A stretch of DNA of 64,000 bases, taken from assembly GCF_036959255.1 (NCBI RefSeq), contig NZ_JAWMTI010000001.1, positions 1,302,001 through 1,366,000 of the forward strand, written 5' to 3'. A program made the translations under genes and the position numbers. Numbering within the stretch: the first letter of the stretch is position 1; each line of letters starts with the position of its first letter. Shown piece after piece: positions 17,446 to 27,239 of this stretch. Under the pieces are notes generated by a model. That model worked only from the letters and a program-made list of their open reading frames with translations, ran no database searches and had not been told where the DNA came from. The DNA is from Olivibacter sp036959255. Its GTDB lineage: Bacteria > Bacteroidota > Bacteroidia > Sphingobacteriales > Sphingobacteriaceae.

Positions 17446-17483
17446 CTCACATTTCAAAAATTCTAAAATATAATTTATTGGAG

Positions 17484-18308
17484 ATGGCAAAAACGAAGAT
17501 ATTGTACATTACCCACGAGATGTCGCCTTTCCTCGAACTAAGCAAAATTTCTGAGATAACAAGAGAGTTACCCCAGGCCATGCAGGAAAAAGGGTTTGAA
17601 ATACGGATTTTGATGCCTCGCTTTGGCAATATTAATGAGCGCAGAAACCGTTTACACGAAGTGATCAGGCTTTCGGGAATGAATATTGTAGTGGATAATA
17701 ATGACAATCCGCTTATTATCAAAGTTGCATCCATCCCAGCTGCCCGTATGCAGGTTTACTTTTTGGATAATGAAGAGTATTTTCAGCGTAAACATGTATT
17801 TACTGACAAAGAAGGTAAGTTCTTTAAAGATAATGATGAACGTGCCATCTTTTTTTGTAAGGGCGCATTGGAAACTGTAAAAAAATTAGGGTGGTCCCCG
17901 GATGTGGTGCATTGTCATGGTTGGATGACAGCGTTGATTCCAGCTTATGTAAAAACAGCGTATAAAGATGATCCTACTTTTAAGGATACGAAGATCATCT
18001 ATTCGCTATATGCAGATAAATTTGAGCATGCTTTGCACGAGCGCTTTGCGGAAAAAGCACTTACTGGTAACATGAACACGGAAGACGTGTCGAGTTACGA
18101 TTCATCGGATTACTATGGTCTGTATAATGGCGCACTGCACTATACGGATGCGATTGTTTTATCGGAAGAAAACATCGATGAGAAACTGTTAAATATTGTT
18201 AAAAAGAGCGAAATTCCTGTAACTGACTGCAGAAATGATGCAGAATTCGAAAATTATTCCAACCTTTACGAGCAATTTTCCAATGAAGAATTGGAAACTG
18301 TGGCTTAG
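17484..18308 (+). CDS. Glycogen/starch synthase-like protein, N-terminal GT5 domain only
   Basis: I choose the ATG at 17484 (MAKTKILYITHEMSPF, 274 residues). The fold resembles the N-terminal Rossmann domain of GT5 glycogen synthase, with ITHEMSPF, PDVVHCHGWMTALIPAYVKT, and a region like the starch-synthase catalytic domain to about residue 235. Two things are missing: the KxGGL nucleotide-sugar motif near residue 15 is replaced by LSKISEIT, and the whole C-terminal GT1 domain is absent. A full glycogen synthase is about 480 residues. It is therefore probably not a self-sufficient synthase. Its place beside panC and a DUF4270 gene is, as I recall, common in Sphingobacteriaceae. Confidence 0.75.
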   Translation: MAKTKILYITHEMSPFLELSKISEITRELPQAMQEKGFEIRILMPRFGNINERRNRLHEVIRLSGMNIVVDNNDNPLIIKVASIPAARMQVYFLDNEEYFQRKHVFTDKEGKFFKDNDERAIFFCKGALETVKKLGWSPDVVHCHGWMTALIPAYVKTAYKDDPTFKDTKIIYSLYADKFEHALHERFAEKALTGNMNTEDVSSYDSSDYYGLYNGALHYTDAIVLSEENIDEKLLNIVKKSEIPVTDCRNDAEFENYSNLYEQFSNEELETVA

Positions 18309-18415
18309 CGAGGAAGGCTGAACTGCAGCATGATGGAAGAAATAAGCCTTTATAATGGTAGCTGAGTAGCTTGATTGTAAAGGTTTCACACAGCTTTATA
18401 GAACATATTTTTATA

Positions 18416-19954
18416 ATGAAGTATTATACACGAGACTTATTGACATTGTTAATAAGTCTCTTTATTTTAAGTAGTTGCAAAAATCCGACGGGGATCGGGT
18501 TGGATAATAACCCGGGAGATTCCTTTTACGGTACCTTAAACGATACCGTTACACTTAAAACCGTAACACTCCGTGACGATAGTGCCCGATCGGTAATACG
18601 CGTTGCCAATAATAATAGCAATATCCCCAGTATCAATATCAATCAGCTCCCATTTGGTTATTATAATGATCCCGTGTTTGGAGAAACGCAAGCCAATGTA
18701 GCACTGGCTATTCTACGACCCACAAGTGGTGATATCCGTCTTCCTCAAAATGCACAAATCGATTCGGCTGTATTGGTTGTTCGCTATGGGAACTCTTTTG
18801 TGGGTGATTCATTGTCATCCACCTATCAGCTAAAAGTAAGGCAATTGGATGAGGTCTACAGTCCCAATACAATCTATTACAGTACTAAAAACTGGAGTGT
18901 AAAAAGCGAAGATATTGCCAGTCTACAAGTACGTAGGTTTAATCTGAAAGATAGCCTGAATATCGTTGTGCGGGGAAGTAGTGGCCAAGATAGTACCGTT
19001 AAGCGCTATCCGGAGCTACGCTTACGTTTAAATAATAATTTCATTAGCAGCCTCCTATCTCATACCTTGGATTCGGCGACGGTCAACTCAGAAACCGGAT
19101 TCCTAAACCACGCGAAAGGTTTGTACCTAACCGTTGATCAAGACGCACAGCAGGGAGCAGGTGGACTAGCCACCTTGAGTCCGACGAACCCGCAAGGTTC
19201 AGATTCACCCAATTTTATGGAAGTAACTTATCGGGTTACGGATGCGGAAGGTGAGACGGATACACTAACGAAGGTCTTCCCGATCCCGGTTCCGACATCA
19301 AGCAGTACAACGGGCGCACCCTTTATGTACATGTCTTCCAGTATAAAAAGAAGTTTTTCTCCTGCCATTGAAAGTCAATTAGCCAGCTCAGCAGTTAATC
19401 AAACGACGGTTTATGCACAGGCTATGGGCGGCTTACGAACAAAAGTTTCTTTCCCCTATATTGATCAGTTGAAAGGAAAGAAAATTGCGGTTAATCGGGC
19501 GGAATTGGTAGTCTACGTGGATGAAGAAAATAGTAGTACCATCAGCGGGCCGGCCCCGCGGCTGACTTTATATCGGAAGGATGTTTCAGGCAATAACCAG
19601 CCCATTCCGGATGGTGATTCGCGCTATGTTCCTGATCTGCGCTCACAGTTTAATGCTCGAACTGCTAATGGAAGTATTGTTGGTGTCCGCGCTTTAGGTG
19701 GTTTGTACGATAAAGAAAGGAAAAGGTATATATTTACACTTACTTCTTTTATTCAAGATGTTATTTTAGGAAAAGTCCAAAATTCAGAGGTATATATCGC
19801 ACCGGTATCTGAAATTATGACGAATACCATCCCTTTTTGGCCGGATATTACCACGCCGAGTAGTGTTGTCTTAAAAGGCTTTAATCCGGAAGATACGCAA
19901 GCGAAGGAAGAGATCCGTACTAAATTGAATATATATTATACTGAACTGGAGTAA
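18416..19954 (+). CDS. DUF4270 family lipoprotein
   Basis: Start chosen at the ATG at 18416 (MKYYTRDLLTLL, 512 residues), which gives a clean lipoprotein signal with lipobox LSSC (Cys near residue 20); the open frame extends 15 codons further upstream without adding anything recognisable. The mature part is beta-rich and polar with repeated D/S/T-rich strands, LPFGYYNDPVFGETQANVA near its start and NRAELVVYVD later, fitting DUF4270, a Bacteroidota outer-membrane or periplasmic family of unknown role. It is followed by a strong terminator. Confidence 0.8.
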   Translation: MKYYTRDLLTLLISLFILSSCKNPTGIGLDNNPGDSFYGTLNDTVTLKTVTLRDDSARSVIRVANNNSNIPSININQLPFGYYNDPVFGETQANVALAILRPTSGDIRLPQNAQIDSAVLVVRYGNSFVGDSLSSTYQLKVRQLDEVYSPNTIYYSTKNWSVKSEDIASLQVRRFNLKDSLNIVVRGSSGQDSTVKRYPELRLRLNNNFISSLLSHTLDSATVNSETGFLNHAKGLYLTVDQDAQQGAGGLATLSPTNPQGSDSPNFMEVTYRVTDAEGETDTLTKVFPIPVPTSSSTTGAPFMYMSSSIKRSFSPAIESQLASSAVNQTTVYAQAMGGLRTKVSFPYIDQLKGKKIAVNRAELVVYVDEENSSTISGPAPRLTLYRKDVSGNNQPIPDGDSRYVPDLRSQFNARTANGSIVGVRALGGLYDKERKRYIFTLTSFIQDVILGKVQNSEVYIAPVSEIMTNTIPFWPDITTPSSVVLKGFNPEDTQAKEEIRTKLNIYYTELE

Positions 19955-19981
19955 GACTGCTGTATAAAAACAAAATGAAAG

Positions 19982-20006
19982 GGCGACTTTTTGAGTCGCC
20001 TTTTTT
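19982..20006 (+). terminator. Intrinsic terminator after the DUF4270 gene
   Basis: GGCGACT (19982-19988, loop TTTTG) AGTCGCC followed by six T. Confidence 0.85.
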
Positions 20007-20206
20007 ATGCTCTTTAAAAACCTAAATTAAATCTTAGTGGACATTCTATGGATAATAATCAAACTCAGCGTATTCTTGTGATTTTGATTGATAAATAAAG
20101 GTACATTCATTTTGCTGGATGTGAAGTAATGTTGACGGATAATAAATGAAAGATTAGTATTTTAGCGGCATGGATATTGAGTAATATCTAGCGATTTAAT
20201 GAGTGT

Positions 20207-21457
20207 ATGATGAATATTGCGCGTTTTCTTTTTCTTGGTCTACTTGCGGCGCTGACTTTTGCAGGTTGTACCAACAGAACAAACCAGCTTACGAATGGCG
20301 TATGGAGAGGTACTTTAAAAAACGAAGGTTCGGTAGATATTCCCTTCAACTTTGAAATATACGACTCCGTAGGAGTTAAACAGATGGCTTTTTTAAATGG
20401 GAAGGAACGCTTAAATATCAATGAGGTTGAGGAAACGTCTGATTCCGTTTTCATGAAAACCCCACTCTATGAGAGCGAAATTAGGGCTGCAAAAACATCC
20501 AATGGTTTACAAGGTGTATGGATAAAGCATTTGCCGAATAGGACGATTTCTATGCCCTTTATGGCTGAAGCTAAACAGTCTTTTCGCTTTGTGAAGGAAG
20601 GAAATGGGAATACGGGTGTGGTGAATGTAACCGGCAGATGGTCTGTGCAATTTTATAAAAATAATGGCACTGATACCTCTTTCGCGGTAGGTGAATTTGA
20701 ACAGTCCGGAAATCAGGTTAATGGATCATTCCTTACAACAACAGGAGACTATCGCTTTTTAAGTGGCGTAGTGGACAACAAAACATTTATGATTTCTGCG
20801 TTTAGCGGTTCCAGCCCGGTATTGTTCACAGGGGATTTAACGGATGGAAGTGATATTATTAAAGGCAAAATGTATGCGGGGCCCCGCACTGTCATGAACT
20901 GGTCGGCCCATCGGGATGAGGATGCCATGCTACCTGATGCGTATAAAATTGCCGGACTGAAACCCGGGAATGATCACATTGAGTTTAGTTTTCCGGATCT
21001 CAATGGCCATGCAATTTCCTTAAATGATGATCGTTTCAAAGATAAGGTAGTCGTGGTTCAATTTCTTGGATCTTGGTGCCCTAACTGTATGGATGAAACT
21101 GCTTTTTTAGCACCTTTTTATGACAGGTACAAGTCTAAGGGCCTTGAGATAATTGGCTTAGCTTATGAGCGATACAAAGAAATGGATAAGGCGAAGGCGG
21201 CGGTTTTGAATCTAAAAAATCGATTCAACGTAAATTATCCCATCCTATTAACCGGTTATACAAATGATAAAGGACAGGTAGAGGAAAGTATACCCGCTTT
21301 GGATAACTTCGCTGCTTTTCCGACTACCATCATCATTAAAAAAGATGGAACGGTTGATAAAATTCATACAGGCTTCAGCGGGCCTGCTACCGGAAAACAC
21401 TATACGGAGTTTGTCCAGGAGTTCGAAAAAGAAATTAACGCTCTTTTAGCTGAATAA
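20207..21457 (+). CDS. TlpA-family thioredoxin-like lipoprotein
   Basis: A 416-residue exported protein. The signal peptide ends in a lipobox FAGC (Cys at about residue 20). The N-terminal half (about 25-240) is a beta-rich domain like those found before TlpA domains in Bacteroidota. The C-terminal domain (about 250-416) is a TlpA/ResA-type thioredoxin fold: IEFSFPDLNG, VVVQFLGSWCPNC with the redox pair CPNC at about 291-294, and the cis-proline region AAFPTTIIIKKDG. It probably reduces disulfides or handles electrons in the periplasm. It sits 11 bases before the aminopeptidase gene. Confidence 0.88.
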   Translation: MMNIARFLFLGLLAALTFAGCTNRTNQLTNGVWRGTLKNEGSVDIPFNFEIYDSVGVKQMAFLNGKERLNINEVEETSDSVFMKTPLYESEIRAAKTSNGLQGVWIKHLPNRTISMPFMAEAKQSFRFVKEGNGNTGVVNVTGRWSVQFYKNNGTDTSFAVGEFEQSGNQVNGSFLTTTGDYRFLSGVVDNKTFMISAFSGSSPVLFTGDLTDGSDIIKGKMYAGPRTVMNWSAHRDEDAMLPDAYKIAGLKPGNDHIEFSFPDLNGHAISLNDDRFKDKVVVVQFLGSWCPNCMDETAFLAPFYDRYKSKGLEIIGLAYERYKEMDKAKAAVLNLKNRFNVNYPILLTGYTNDKGQVEESIPALDNFAAFPTTIIIKKDGTVDKIHTGFSGPATGKHYTEFVQEFEKEINALLAE

Positions 21458-21468
21458 ACCAATATATA

Positions 21469-23577
21469 ATGCCCAAAACTTCTTTCTTTTCTATTGCTTA
21501 TTTGCTTCTATGCTGTTGGTCGTGTGCAGCAACAAAACACGTCGATATTCCACTGGTTAATATATATGCGAATGCACCAGACGCCGATATTTATCAGGGA
21601 TCTTATCCGCTTAACATAAGTATAAAGCATACTGATCTAACGCTTCATTTCGACTGGGAGCGGGCGAAAGTGTATGGCAAGGCAACACTTACCTTACAGA
21701 GCTATTTCTACCCCCAGGATTCGGTTATACTGGATGCGAATGGCTTTGAGGTGAAAGAAGTGCTGTTGCTGCAGGGGGACGATACAGGAAAAAAGCTAAG
21801 GTTTGCTTACAATGGAAAAAAGCTGGCCATTGCGCTTGATAGAAAATATAGCCGCAACGAAAACTTTAAATTGTTTATTGACTATACCGCTGATCCGAAT
21901 GCCTTGGAGGTTGGGAAAGACATCGCTTCCCCGGACGATCGGGGACTTTATTTTATTGAACCGGATAATAGAGCGGGCGTTCCTCGTCAGTTATGGTCGC
22001 AAGGTGAAACGGAATGTAATTCGAATTGGTTTCCAACCATTAACAATACCATGCTGAAAATGACGCAACAAATTGCGTTAACCGTTCCGGACTCCATGGT
22101 TACTTTGTCGAATGGCCTGTTGAAAGAATCAAAAAGAAATAATGACGGTACGCGAACAGATGTTTGGAAACAGGATCTGCCGCATGCACCTTATTTGGTT
22201 ATGATTGCTGCAGGGAACTTTAAAGTGGTGAAAGATCAGTGGCGCGGAAAGGAAGTGAGTTACTATATGGAGCCAAAATATGCTCCTTATGCATCGCTGA
22301 TTTTTGGAAAAACACCCGAAATGATTGAGTTTTATTCAAATAAGTTAGGAATTGACTTTCCTTGGGATAAATATGCGCAGATTGTTGTGCGCAACTTTGT
22401 AAGTGGCGCCATGGAGAATACATCTGCTTCGGTATTCTTTGATCGGATGAACATGACGCCCGCTGAATATAAGGATGAAACCTATGAGGATATCGTTGCA
22501 CATGAGCTATTTCATCACTGGTTCGGCGATCTGGTAACCGCTGAATCCTGGGCGAATCTTCCACTCAATGAGTCGTTTGCTACCTACGGTGAATATTTGT
22601 GGCTCGAACATAAATACGGTAGAGAAGAGGCGGATATGCATGCATTGAACGACGAACTGGCCTATTTTTCGAAAGATAAAAATAAGGATCTTGACCTCAT
22701 TCGATTTAACTATGCTAACCGAGAGCAGATGTTCGATGAAGTCTCGTATCAAAAGGGAGGACGTATCCTTCACATGTTACGAGAGCTTGTTGGCGATGAT
22801 GCTTTCTTTGCTTCTTTGCAGCTCTATTTAAAGAAACATGCTTATCAGTCTGTTGAAGTACATGATTTACGTCTCGCCTTTGAGCAAGTGACAGGGCAAG
22901 ACCTGAATTGGTTCTTTAATCAATGGTTTCTAGCCTCCGGGAATCCGGATCTAGCGATAAAAACACGGTATGAAGATAGTACGAAGCAAGTGCTGGTTCA
23001 GATTGCACAAAAACAAGATTTGACCACTACCCCACTATATAAATTGCCCATTGCGATTGATATTTATAGGAATGGCCAGGTAGACCGTCACATGGTTACA
23101 TTAACCAAGCAGGAGCAGATTTTCCGTTTGGCGGCTGCTCAAGTTCCACAATTGATTAATGTAGATGCCAAAAAGTGCATCTTAGCAAAGAAAGAACAAT
23201 ATAAATCGGTAGATGAGTGGGCCTATCAATATCAACATGCTCCTTTATTAATGGACCGTTTTGAAGTATTGGAAAATCTCCAGGATACGCTGGGTCATGC
23301 AAAAGCGAGAGAGATCGTGGTCGCCGCTTTAGCTGATAAGGCATGGATAATACGCCTGATGGCTTTGGGGTCGGTTGAAAAATTCTCAAAAGAAGGGCTC
23401 AAACAACTCTATCCTACGATTAAAAAGATGGCAACAGACGATGAGCGTTCTTATGTTCGAGCTAGTGCGCTGATGTTGTTGCGCACGCGCTATCAAAACT
23501 ATGACAATGAGGACGTGCTGAAAATAGCAGCCCAAGATGATGCACCGAGCGTTCAGCAGGCACTCCGTATGAAATAG
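21469..23577 (+). CDS. M1 family metalloaminopeptidase, exported
   Basis: A 702-residue zinc peptidase with a signal peptide and a likely lipobox (CCWSC near residue 20). It shows the M1 exopeptidase motif SGAMENTSA, the zinc motif HELFHHW (HExxH, about residues 345-349), the third ligand in NLPLNESFATY about 20 residues later, and the catalytic Tyr region SYQKGGRILHMLRE. The C-terminal region has HEAT-like helices. It probably removes N-terminal residues from peptides in the periplasm. The gene follows the TlpA gene closely, so the two probably share a transcript. Confidence 0.92.
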   Translation: MPKTSFFSIAYLLLCCWSCAATKHVDIPLVNIYANAPDADIYQGSYPLNISIKHTDLTLHFDWERAKVYGKATLTLQSYFYPQDSVILDANGFEVKEVLLLQGDDTGKKLRFAYNGKKLAIALDRKYSRNENFKLFIDYTADPNALEVGKDIASPDDRGLYFIEPDNRAGVPRQLWSQGETECNSNWFPTINNTMLKMTQQIALTVPDSMVTLSNGLLKESKRNNDGTRTDVWKQDLPHAPYLVMIAAGNFKVVKDQWRGKEVSYYMEPKYAPYASLIFGKTPEMIEFYSNKLGIDFPWDKYAQIVVRNFVSGAMENTSASVFFDRMNMTPAEYKDETYEDIVAHELFHHWFGDLVTAESWANLPLNESFATYGEYLWLEHKYGREEADMHALNDELAYFSKDKNKDLDLIRFNYANREQMFDEVSYQKGGRILHMLRELVGDDAFFASLQLYLKKHAYQSVEVHDLRLAFEQVTGQDLNWFFNQWFLASGNPDLAIKTRYEDSTKQVLVQIAQKQDLTTTPLYKLPIAIDIYRNGQVDRHMVTLTKQEQIFRLAAAQVPQLINVDAKKCILAKKEQYKSVDEWAYQYQHAPLLMDRFEVLENLQDTLGHAKAREIVVAALADKAWIIRLMALGSVEKFSKEGLKQLYPTIKKMATDDERSYVRASALMLLRTRYQNYDNEDVLKIAAQDDAPSVQQALRMK

Positions 23578-23589
23578 AGCAGAATTTGC

Positions 23590-25821
23590 TTAGCCGTTTG
23601 TGTTTGTCTCTTGTCGTAAAGCTGCTTGTGCAATACGTATTTCATGGAACTCTACCTGTCGATGAAGCATTTCGCGGATTTCACTTATCGTCTTTTGCGG
23701 ATATTGCTTCAATAATGGTGTAATGATCTGGAGTTTATTACTCGACATCAGGTCTGTTGGTGCTAAATCGCTGCCGATAAAATACGTTAAATGGGTAATA
23801 ACAGTGCCTTTTGTCAAGCCTCTTAGTTTAGCAATTTCTTCGATTGTATGGCCTTCTTTAAAGAGTTTAAGACTGATCTGTTTGGTTTCGCCTACGGCCG
23901 ACTTGCTCTTTTTTGTCTGTTGTTCGTTTTGTGCTTTGAGCTGTTGTTGATGGTTGGTAACTTCGTGGATTACGTCCTGTATATTCCTTCCATCACGGAT
24001 CGCTTGGGTAATCAAGGTGCTCTGTTTAATTTGCTCGTGTTTTCGCTGATAACTTAATAGTAAATCAGCTAATTCCTTTTGGTATTTTTTATTCTTCTTT
24101 TTGACAGCCCATGCATCCATATGTTGTTTGAGCGGGGCGATGAGCTCGTCTTCCAAACTTTTTATGAACCAAACAGCAGCTTTTTGGGTGCGTTCATGGA
24201 TCAGTTCAATTGCTAAATCATCTACATGCTGAAATTGTTTATGCAGCCAGGTATTAAACTTTTCCGCAACCTCGAACTGCTGATTACATGCATTGCAGAT
24301 GAGATCGATTTTTTTATAGGCCAAAGACTTATCGGGAATGTTTTTGAGTAAAAGGTCATTTTTAAGGGTATTCGTTTCAATGGTTAAACCACCCCAAGCA
24401 AAGGCTTTGTTCAAATTATTTAGAAGGTAGGTTTTCTGTTCTTGCAATAATACCTCTGCAATCGCTTCTTCCGATAAAATGCGCTTGGAAAAGGCCACAA
24501 CGTGTGGATCGGTATGAATACTGGTCAGTGAAATTTTTGATCGGAGTATCAAACCTTCTAAACGCGTTAAACGACTCAAGGCAACATATACTTGCCCCGC
24601 TGCAAAGCTGGATCCGGCATCGATGACGGCCTTGTCGAAAGTTAGGCCCTGACTTTTATGGATGGTTACGGCCCAGGCTAAGCGAATAGGGTATTGTTTA
24701 AAAGTTCCTAAGGTTTCTTCGCTGATTTTATCGCTCTGCTTGTCATAGTTATAACGCAGGTTCTTCCATTCCTCTTGTTCAACAGTAAATATTTCCTTTT
24801 CTCCCGGAAAGCGAACTTTTATTTCCCCGAGACGGGCGTCTATTTTCTCAACCACTCCGATCTTTCCATTAAAGTAGCGCCGTTCTTCTCCTTTGTCGTT
24901 TTTTATAAACATAATCTGTGCACCTTCTTTCAAGTATAACTGTCCTTCGGTAGGGAAAGAACTTGCTGAAAAATCACCTTTGATAGAAGCTTCAAAGCAG
25001 ATCGGCTGTCCGGGCAATGCTTCCAACTCGCGTTGATTGATTTGCTCGGCGATATGATTATGTGAACTGAGCGTTATAAAAGGTTCAGTGGATGAAGGAT
25101 TAAAATCAGGCTGATAATGGGTGTTTAATTGGGCTAGCTCTTCGCTTGTACAGCAATTGTTTCGAATGTTGTTAAGCAGGGAAATGAAATGGGTGTCTTT
25201 TTGCCGGTAAATTTTATTGAGTTCTAACAAAACCGGAGGGGCCTCTTGCATTACATGAGCATCAAAGAAGAAGGGGCTTTTATAGTATTGATATAATAGT
25301 GACTGCTCATGGTTTTTAACCACAGGAGGCAGCTGGTATAGGTCACCTATGAATAACATTTGTACCCCACCAAAGGGTGTGGCATTACGTCTGGCCCACC
25401 GTAAGATCGCATCAATAGCGTCTAAAGTGTCTGCGCGTAGCATGGATACTTCATCAATGATTAATAGATCAAGTTCCTGCAGAATAGCCCGTCGTTGTTT
25501 GGTTAGCTTTACTTTTCCAAAAAGCCGTTGTTTATTATAGATCAAATCGCTCGGATCATTCCAATCGAGTACGTAATCGGCTAAATACATACCGAATGGT
25601 AAGAAAAAAAGTGAATGAAGGGTTGTACCGCCCGCATTGATAGCTGCTACACCGGTGGGGGCTACCACCGCTAGTTTTTTATAAGTGTGTTCTTTTATAT
25701 ACCGAAGGAAGGTTGTTTTTCCCGTTCCTGCTTTCCCCGTTAAAAATACCGGTCGATTGGTATGATTGATAAACGAAACGGCCTGTGCGAAGGCGGTATT
25801 ATGAACGTCAAAATTCGACAT
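23590..25821 (-). CDS. Pif1/RecD2-like helicase with C-terminal helix-turn-helix
   Basis: Start taken at the ATG at 25821 (MSNFDVHNTAF, 743 residues); an alternative TTG at 25854 is less likely. Superfamily 1B helicase motifs: Walker A GKAGTGKTTF, motif Ia VVAPTGVAAINAGG, Walker B LLIIDEVSML, QMLFIGDLYQLPPV, and motifs V/VI TIHKSQGLTFD and VYVALSRL. After about residue 450 comes a charged coiled region and then an HTH-type segment (LFKEGHTIEEIAKLRGLTKGTV, counted in two parts) of the HTH_40 kind seen in Bacteroidota RecQ and Pif1 proteins. Role is DNA or DNA:RNA unwinding; the exact duty is not known. Confidence 0.88.
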   Translation of the reverse strand: MSNFDVHNTAFAQAVSFINHTNRPVFLTGKAGTGKTTFLRYIKEHTYKKLAVVAPTGVAAINAGGTTLHSLFFLPFGMYLADYVLDWNDPSDLIYNKQRLFGKVKLTKQRRAILQELDLLIIDEVSMLRADTLDAIDAILRWARRNATPFGGVQMLFIGDLYQLPPVVKNHEQSLLYQYYKSPFFFDAHVMQEAPPVLLELNKIYRQKDTHFISLLNNIRNNCCTSEELAQLNTHYQPDFNPSSTEPFITLSSHNHIAEQINQRELEALPGQPICFEASIKGDFSASSFPTEGQLYLKEGAQIMFIKNDKGEERRYFNGKIGVVEKIDARLGEIKVRFPGEKEIFTVEQEEWKNLRYNYDKQSDKISEETLGTFKQYPIRLAWAVTIHKSQGLTFDKAVIDAGSSFAAGQVYVALSRLTRLEGLILRSKISLTSIHTDPHVVAFSKRILSEEAIAEVLLQEQKTYLLNNLNKAFAWGGLTIETNTLKNDLLLKNIPDKSLAYKKIDLICNACNQQFEVAEKFNTWLHKQFQHVDDLAIELIHERTQKAAVWFIKSLEDELIAPLKQHMDAWAVKKKNKKYQKELADLLLSYQRKHEQIKQSTLITQAIRDGRNIQDVIHEVTNHQQQLKAQNEQQTKKSKSAVGETKQISLKLFKEGHTIEEIAKLRGLTKGTVITHLTYFIGSDLAPTDLMSSNKLQIITPLLKQYPQKTISEIREMLHRQVEFHEIRIAQAALRQETNTNG

Positions 25822-25874
25822 GCTTGGGTAAACGTTGATGAATGTGGCTTTCAAAATAAGGAAATTTTGCCAAC

Positions 25875-27239
25875 TTACCTAAAAGTGGGAAATAATAAGG
25901 TGAATTCCGTGTAATCTCCGAGCACTGAACGCACTGAAATTTCGATATGATGTAGGTCGAGTATTTGCTTGCTTAAATGCAAGCCAATGCCGTGTCCAGG
26001 GATGCTCTGTTTTTTTGGACTGCGGTAAAATAAGGTAAAGATTTGCGTCAGTTCGCTTGGTTCTATTCCTGTTCCCTTATCTTTTATGATTAGCCGGAGC
26101 CGATTTTCATGCGCAGTCAGCAGGACAGAAACGGGTTGGTTGTCCGAAAATTTAAGTGCGTTGTCTATCAGATTGCCTAGCGAAATCATCAGCAAATCAC
26201 GGTTACCTTTTGCTTCTAATAGATGGGGTTTTTGTTCGATTTGCTGTAGGTCGATTTGTATGAGCGCTTGCGGGTTGGTAATACTTGTTTTCTCGAGTAA
26301 ATCCCATAAAAGTTCATCCACGCGGAGTGGGGCAAATGATATGTTGGAAGACGCTTCCAAACCCGATAAAGTCAGCAGGCCTTCCAAGATCGATTTGATA
26401 TGAAGGGCGTCAATATGCAAAGAATGCATCTGTTCCTGATATTCCTTTTCTGTTCGCGGACGCGATAAGGTAATTTCTAAATTGCTGATAATTGCTGCCA
26501 ACGGTGTTTTCAGCTCATGCGAAGCATGTTTTAAAAAATTACGTTGGCTATCGACCCCTTTTTCCAGTCGCACCAAGAAGAGATTAAAAGCTTCGGTCAG
26601 GGCCGTTAGCTCATCTTTTTCTTTGGTTGTCACAGCCAGTCGTGCATGCAGATTTTTAGCAGAAATAGAATTTACGTCACGAATCAGCTGGGAGAAGGGG
26701 CGAAAAGTTTGTTTTGCCAACAGTTGCGTGAGTAAGAAGCTCAAACAAACACCCAATAAGAGCGAGATTAGCAAATAGCGTTTTAATTTATCCAACTGAG
26801 CCAAACCAGCGGTATCTATGTCTGACGCAACCACCACATAATCACCCTCATTATCGCGATAGAAAATACCTGTAAATTGCCGTTCATGGTCTGTGAAATA
26901 GAGGACATTCCTTCGTCTTATTCGGTCGAGTACATCGCTCGGTACTTCATATCGGAGGGTATCATACTCGAATACCATGCGATTCTCTTTATTAAAAAAT
27001 CGAATCGATTCCCGATGAATTTCACGATATCGCTGCTCAATTAATTCATATTTTTGCGCATTTAATTCATCCTTCTCCAAATGAAAAAAAGCGGCGGTAA
27101 ATGCACGTGATTGTAGCTGTTGGAAAAAGGAGTGTCGGACATGCTGCTTAAATAGGAGAAAGGTACCCGTAAATGTGATTCCTAAAATAATAGTAACAAT
27201 AAGGGTAGAGTTCCATGCCAATTTGAGCCTCAAAGTCAT
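25875..27239 (-). CDS. Sensor histidine kinase
   Basis: A 454-residue membrane kinase. TM1 is at about residues 11-30 and TM2 at about 152-172, bounding a periplasmic sensor of 120 residues; then a HAMP domain, the HisKA phospho-acceptor FLKHASHELKTPLAAI (His near residue 240), and the ATPase motifs GNLIDNALKFS (N box), IKDKGTGIEPSE (G1) and GHGIGLHLSKQIL (G2). It overlaps the response regulator stop by 4 bases, so the two are coupled. The signal sensed is unknown; CusS- or ArlS-like kinases have this layout. Confidence 0.92.
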   Translation of the reverse strand: MTLRLKLAWNSTLIVTIILGITFTGTFLLFKQHVRHSFFQQLQSRAFTAAFFHLEKDELNAQKYELIEQRYREIHRESIRFFNKENRMVFEYDTLRYEVPSDVLDRIRRRNVLYFTDHERQFTGIFYRDNEGDYVVVASDIDTAGLAQLDKLKRYLLISLLLGVCLSFLLTQLLAKQTFRPFSQLIRDVNSISAKNLHARLAVTTKEKDELTALTEAFNLFLVRLEKGVDSQRNFLKHASHELKTPLAAIISNLEITLSRPRTEKEYQEQMHSLHIDALHIKSILEGLLTLSGLEASSNISFAPLRVDELLWDLLEKTSITNPQALIQIDLQQIEQKPHLLEAKGNRDLLMISLGNLIDNALKFSDNQPVSVLLTAHENRLRLIIKDKGTGIEPSELTQIFTLFYRSPKKQSIPGHGIGLHLSKQILDLHHIEISVRSVLGDYTEFTLLFPTFR

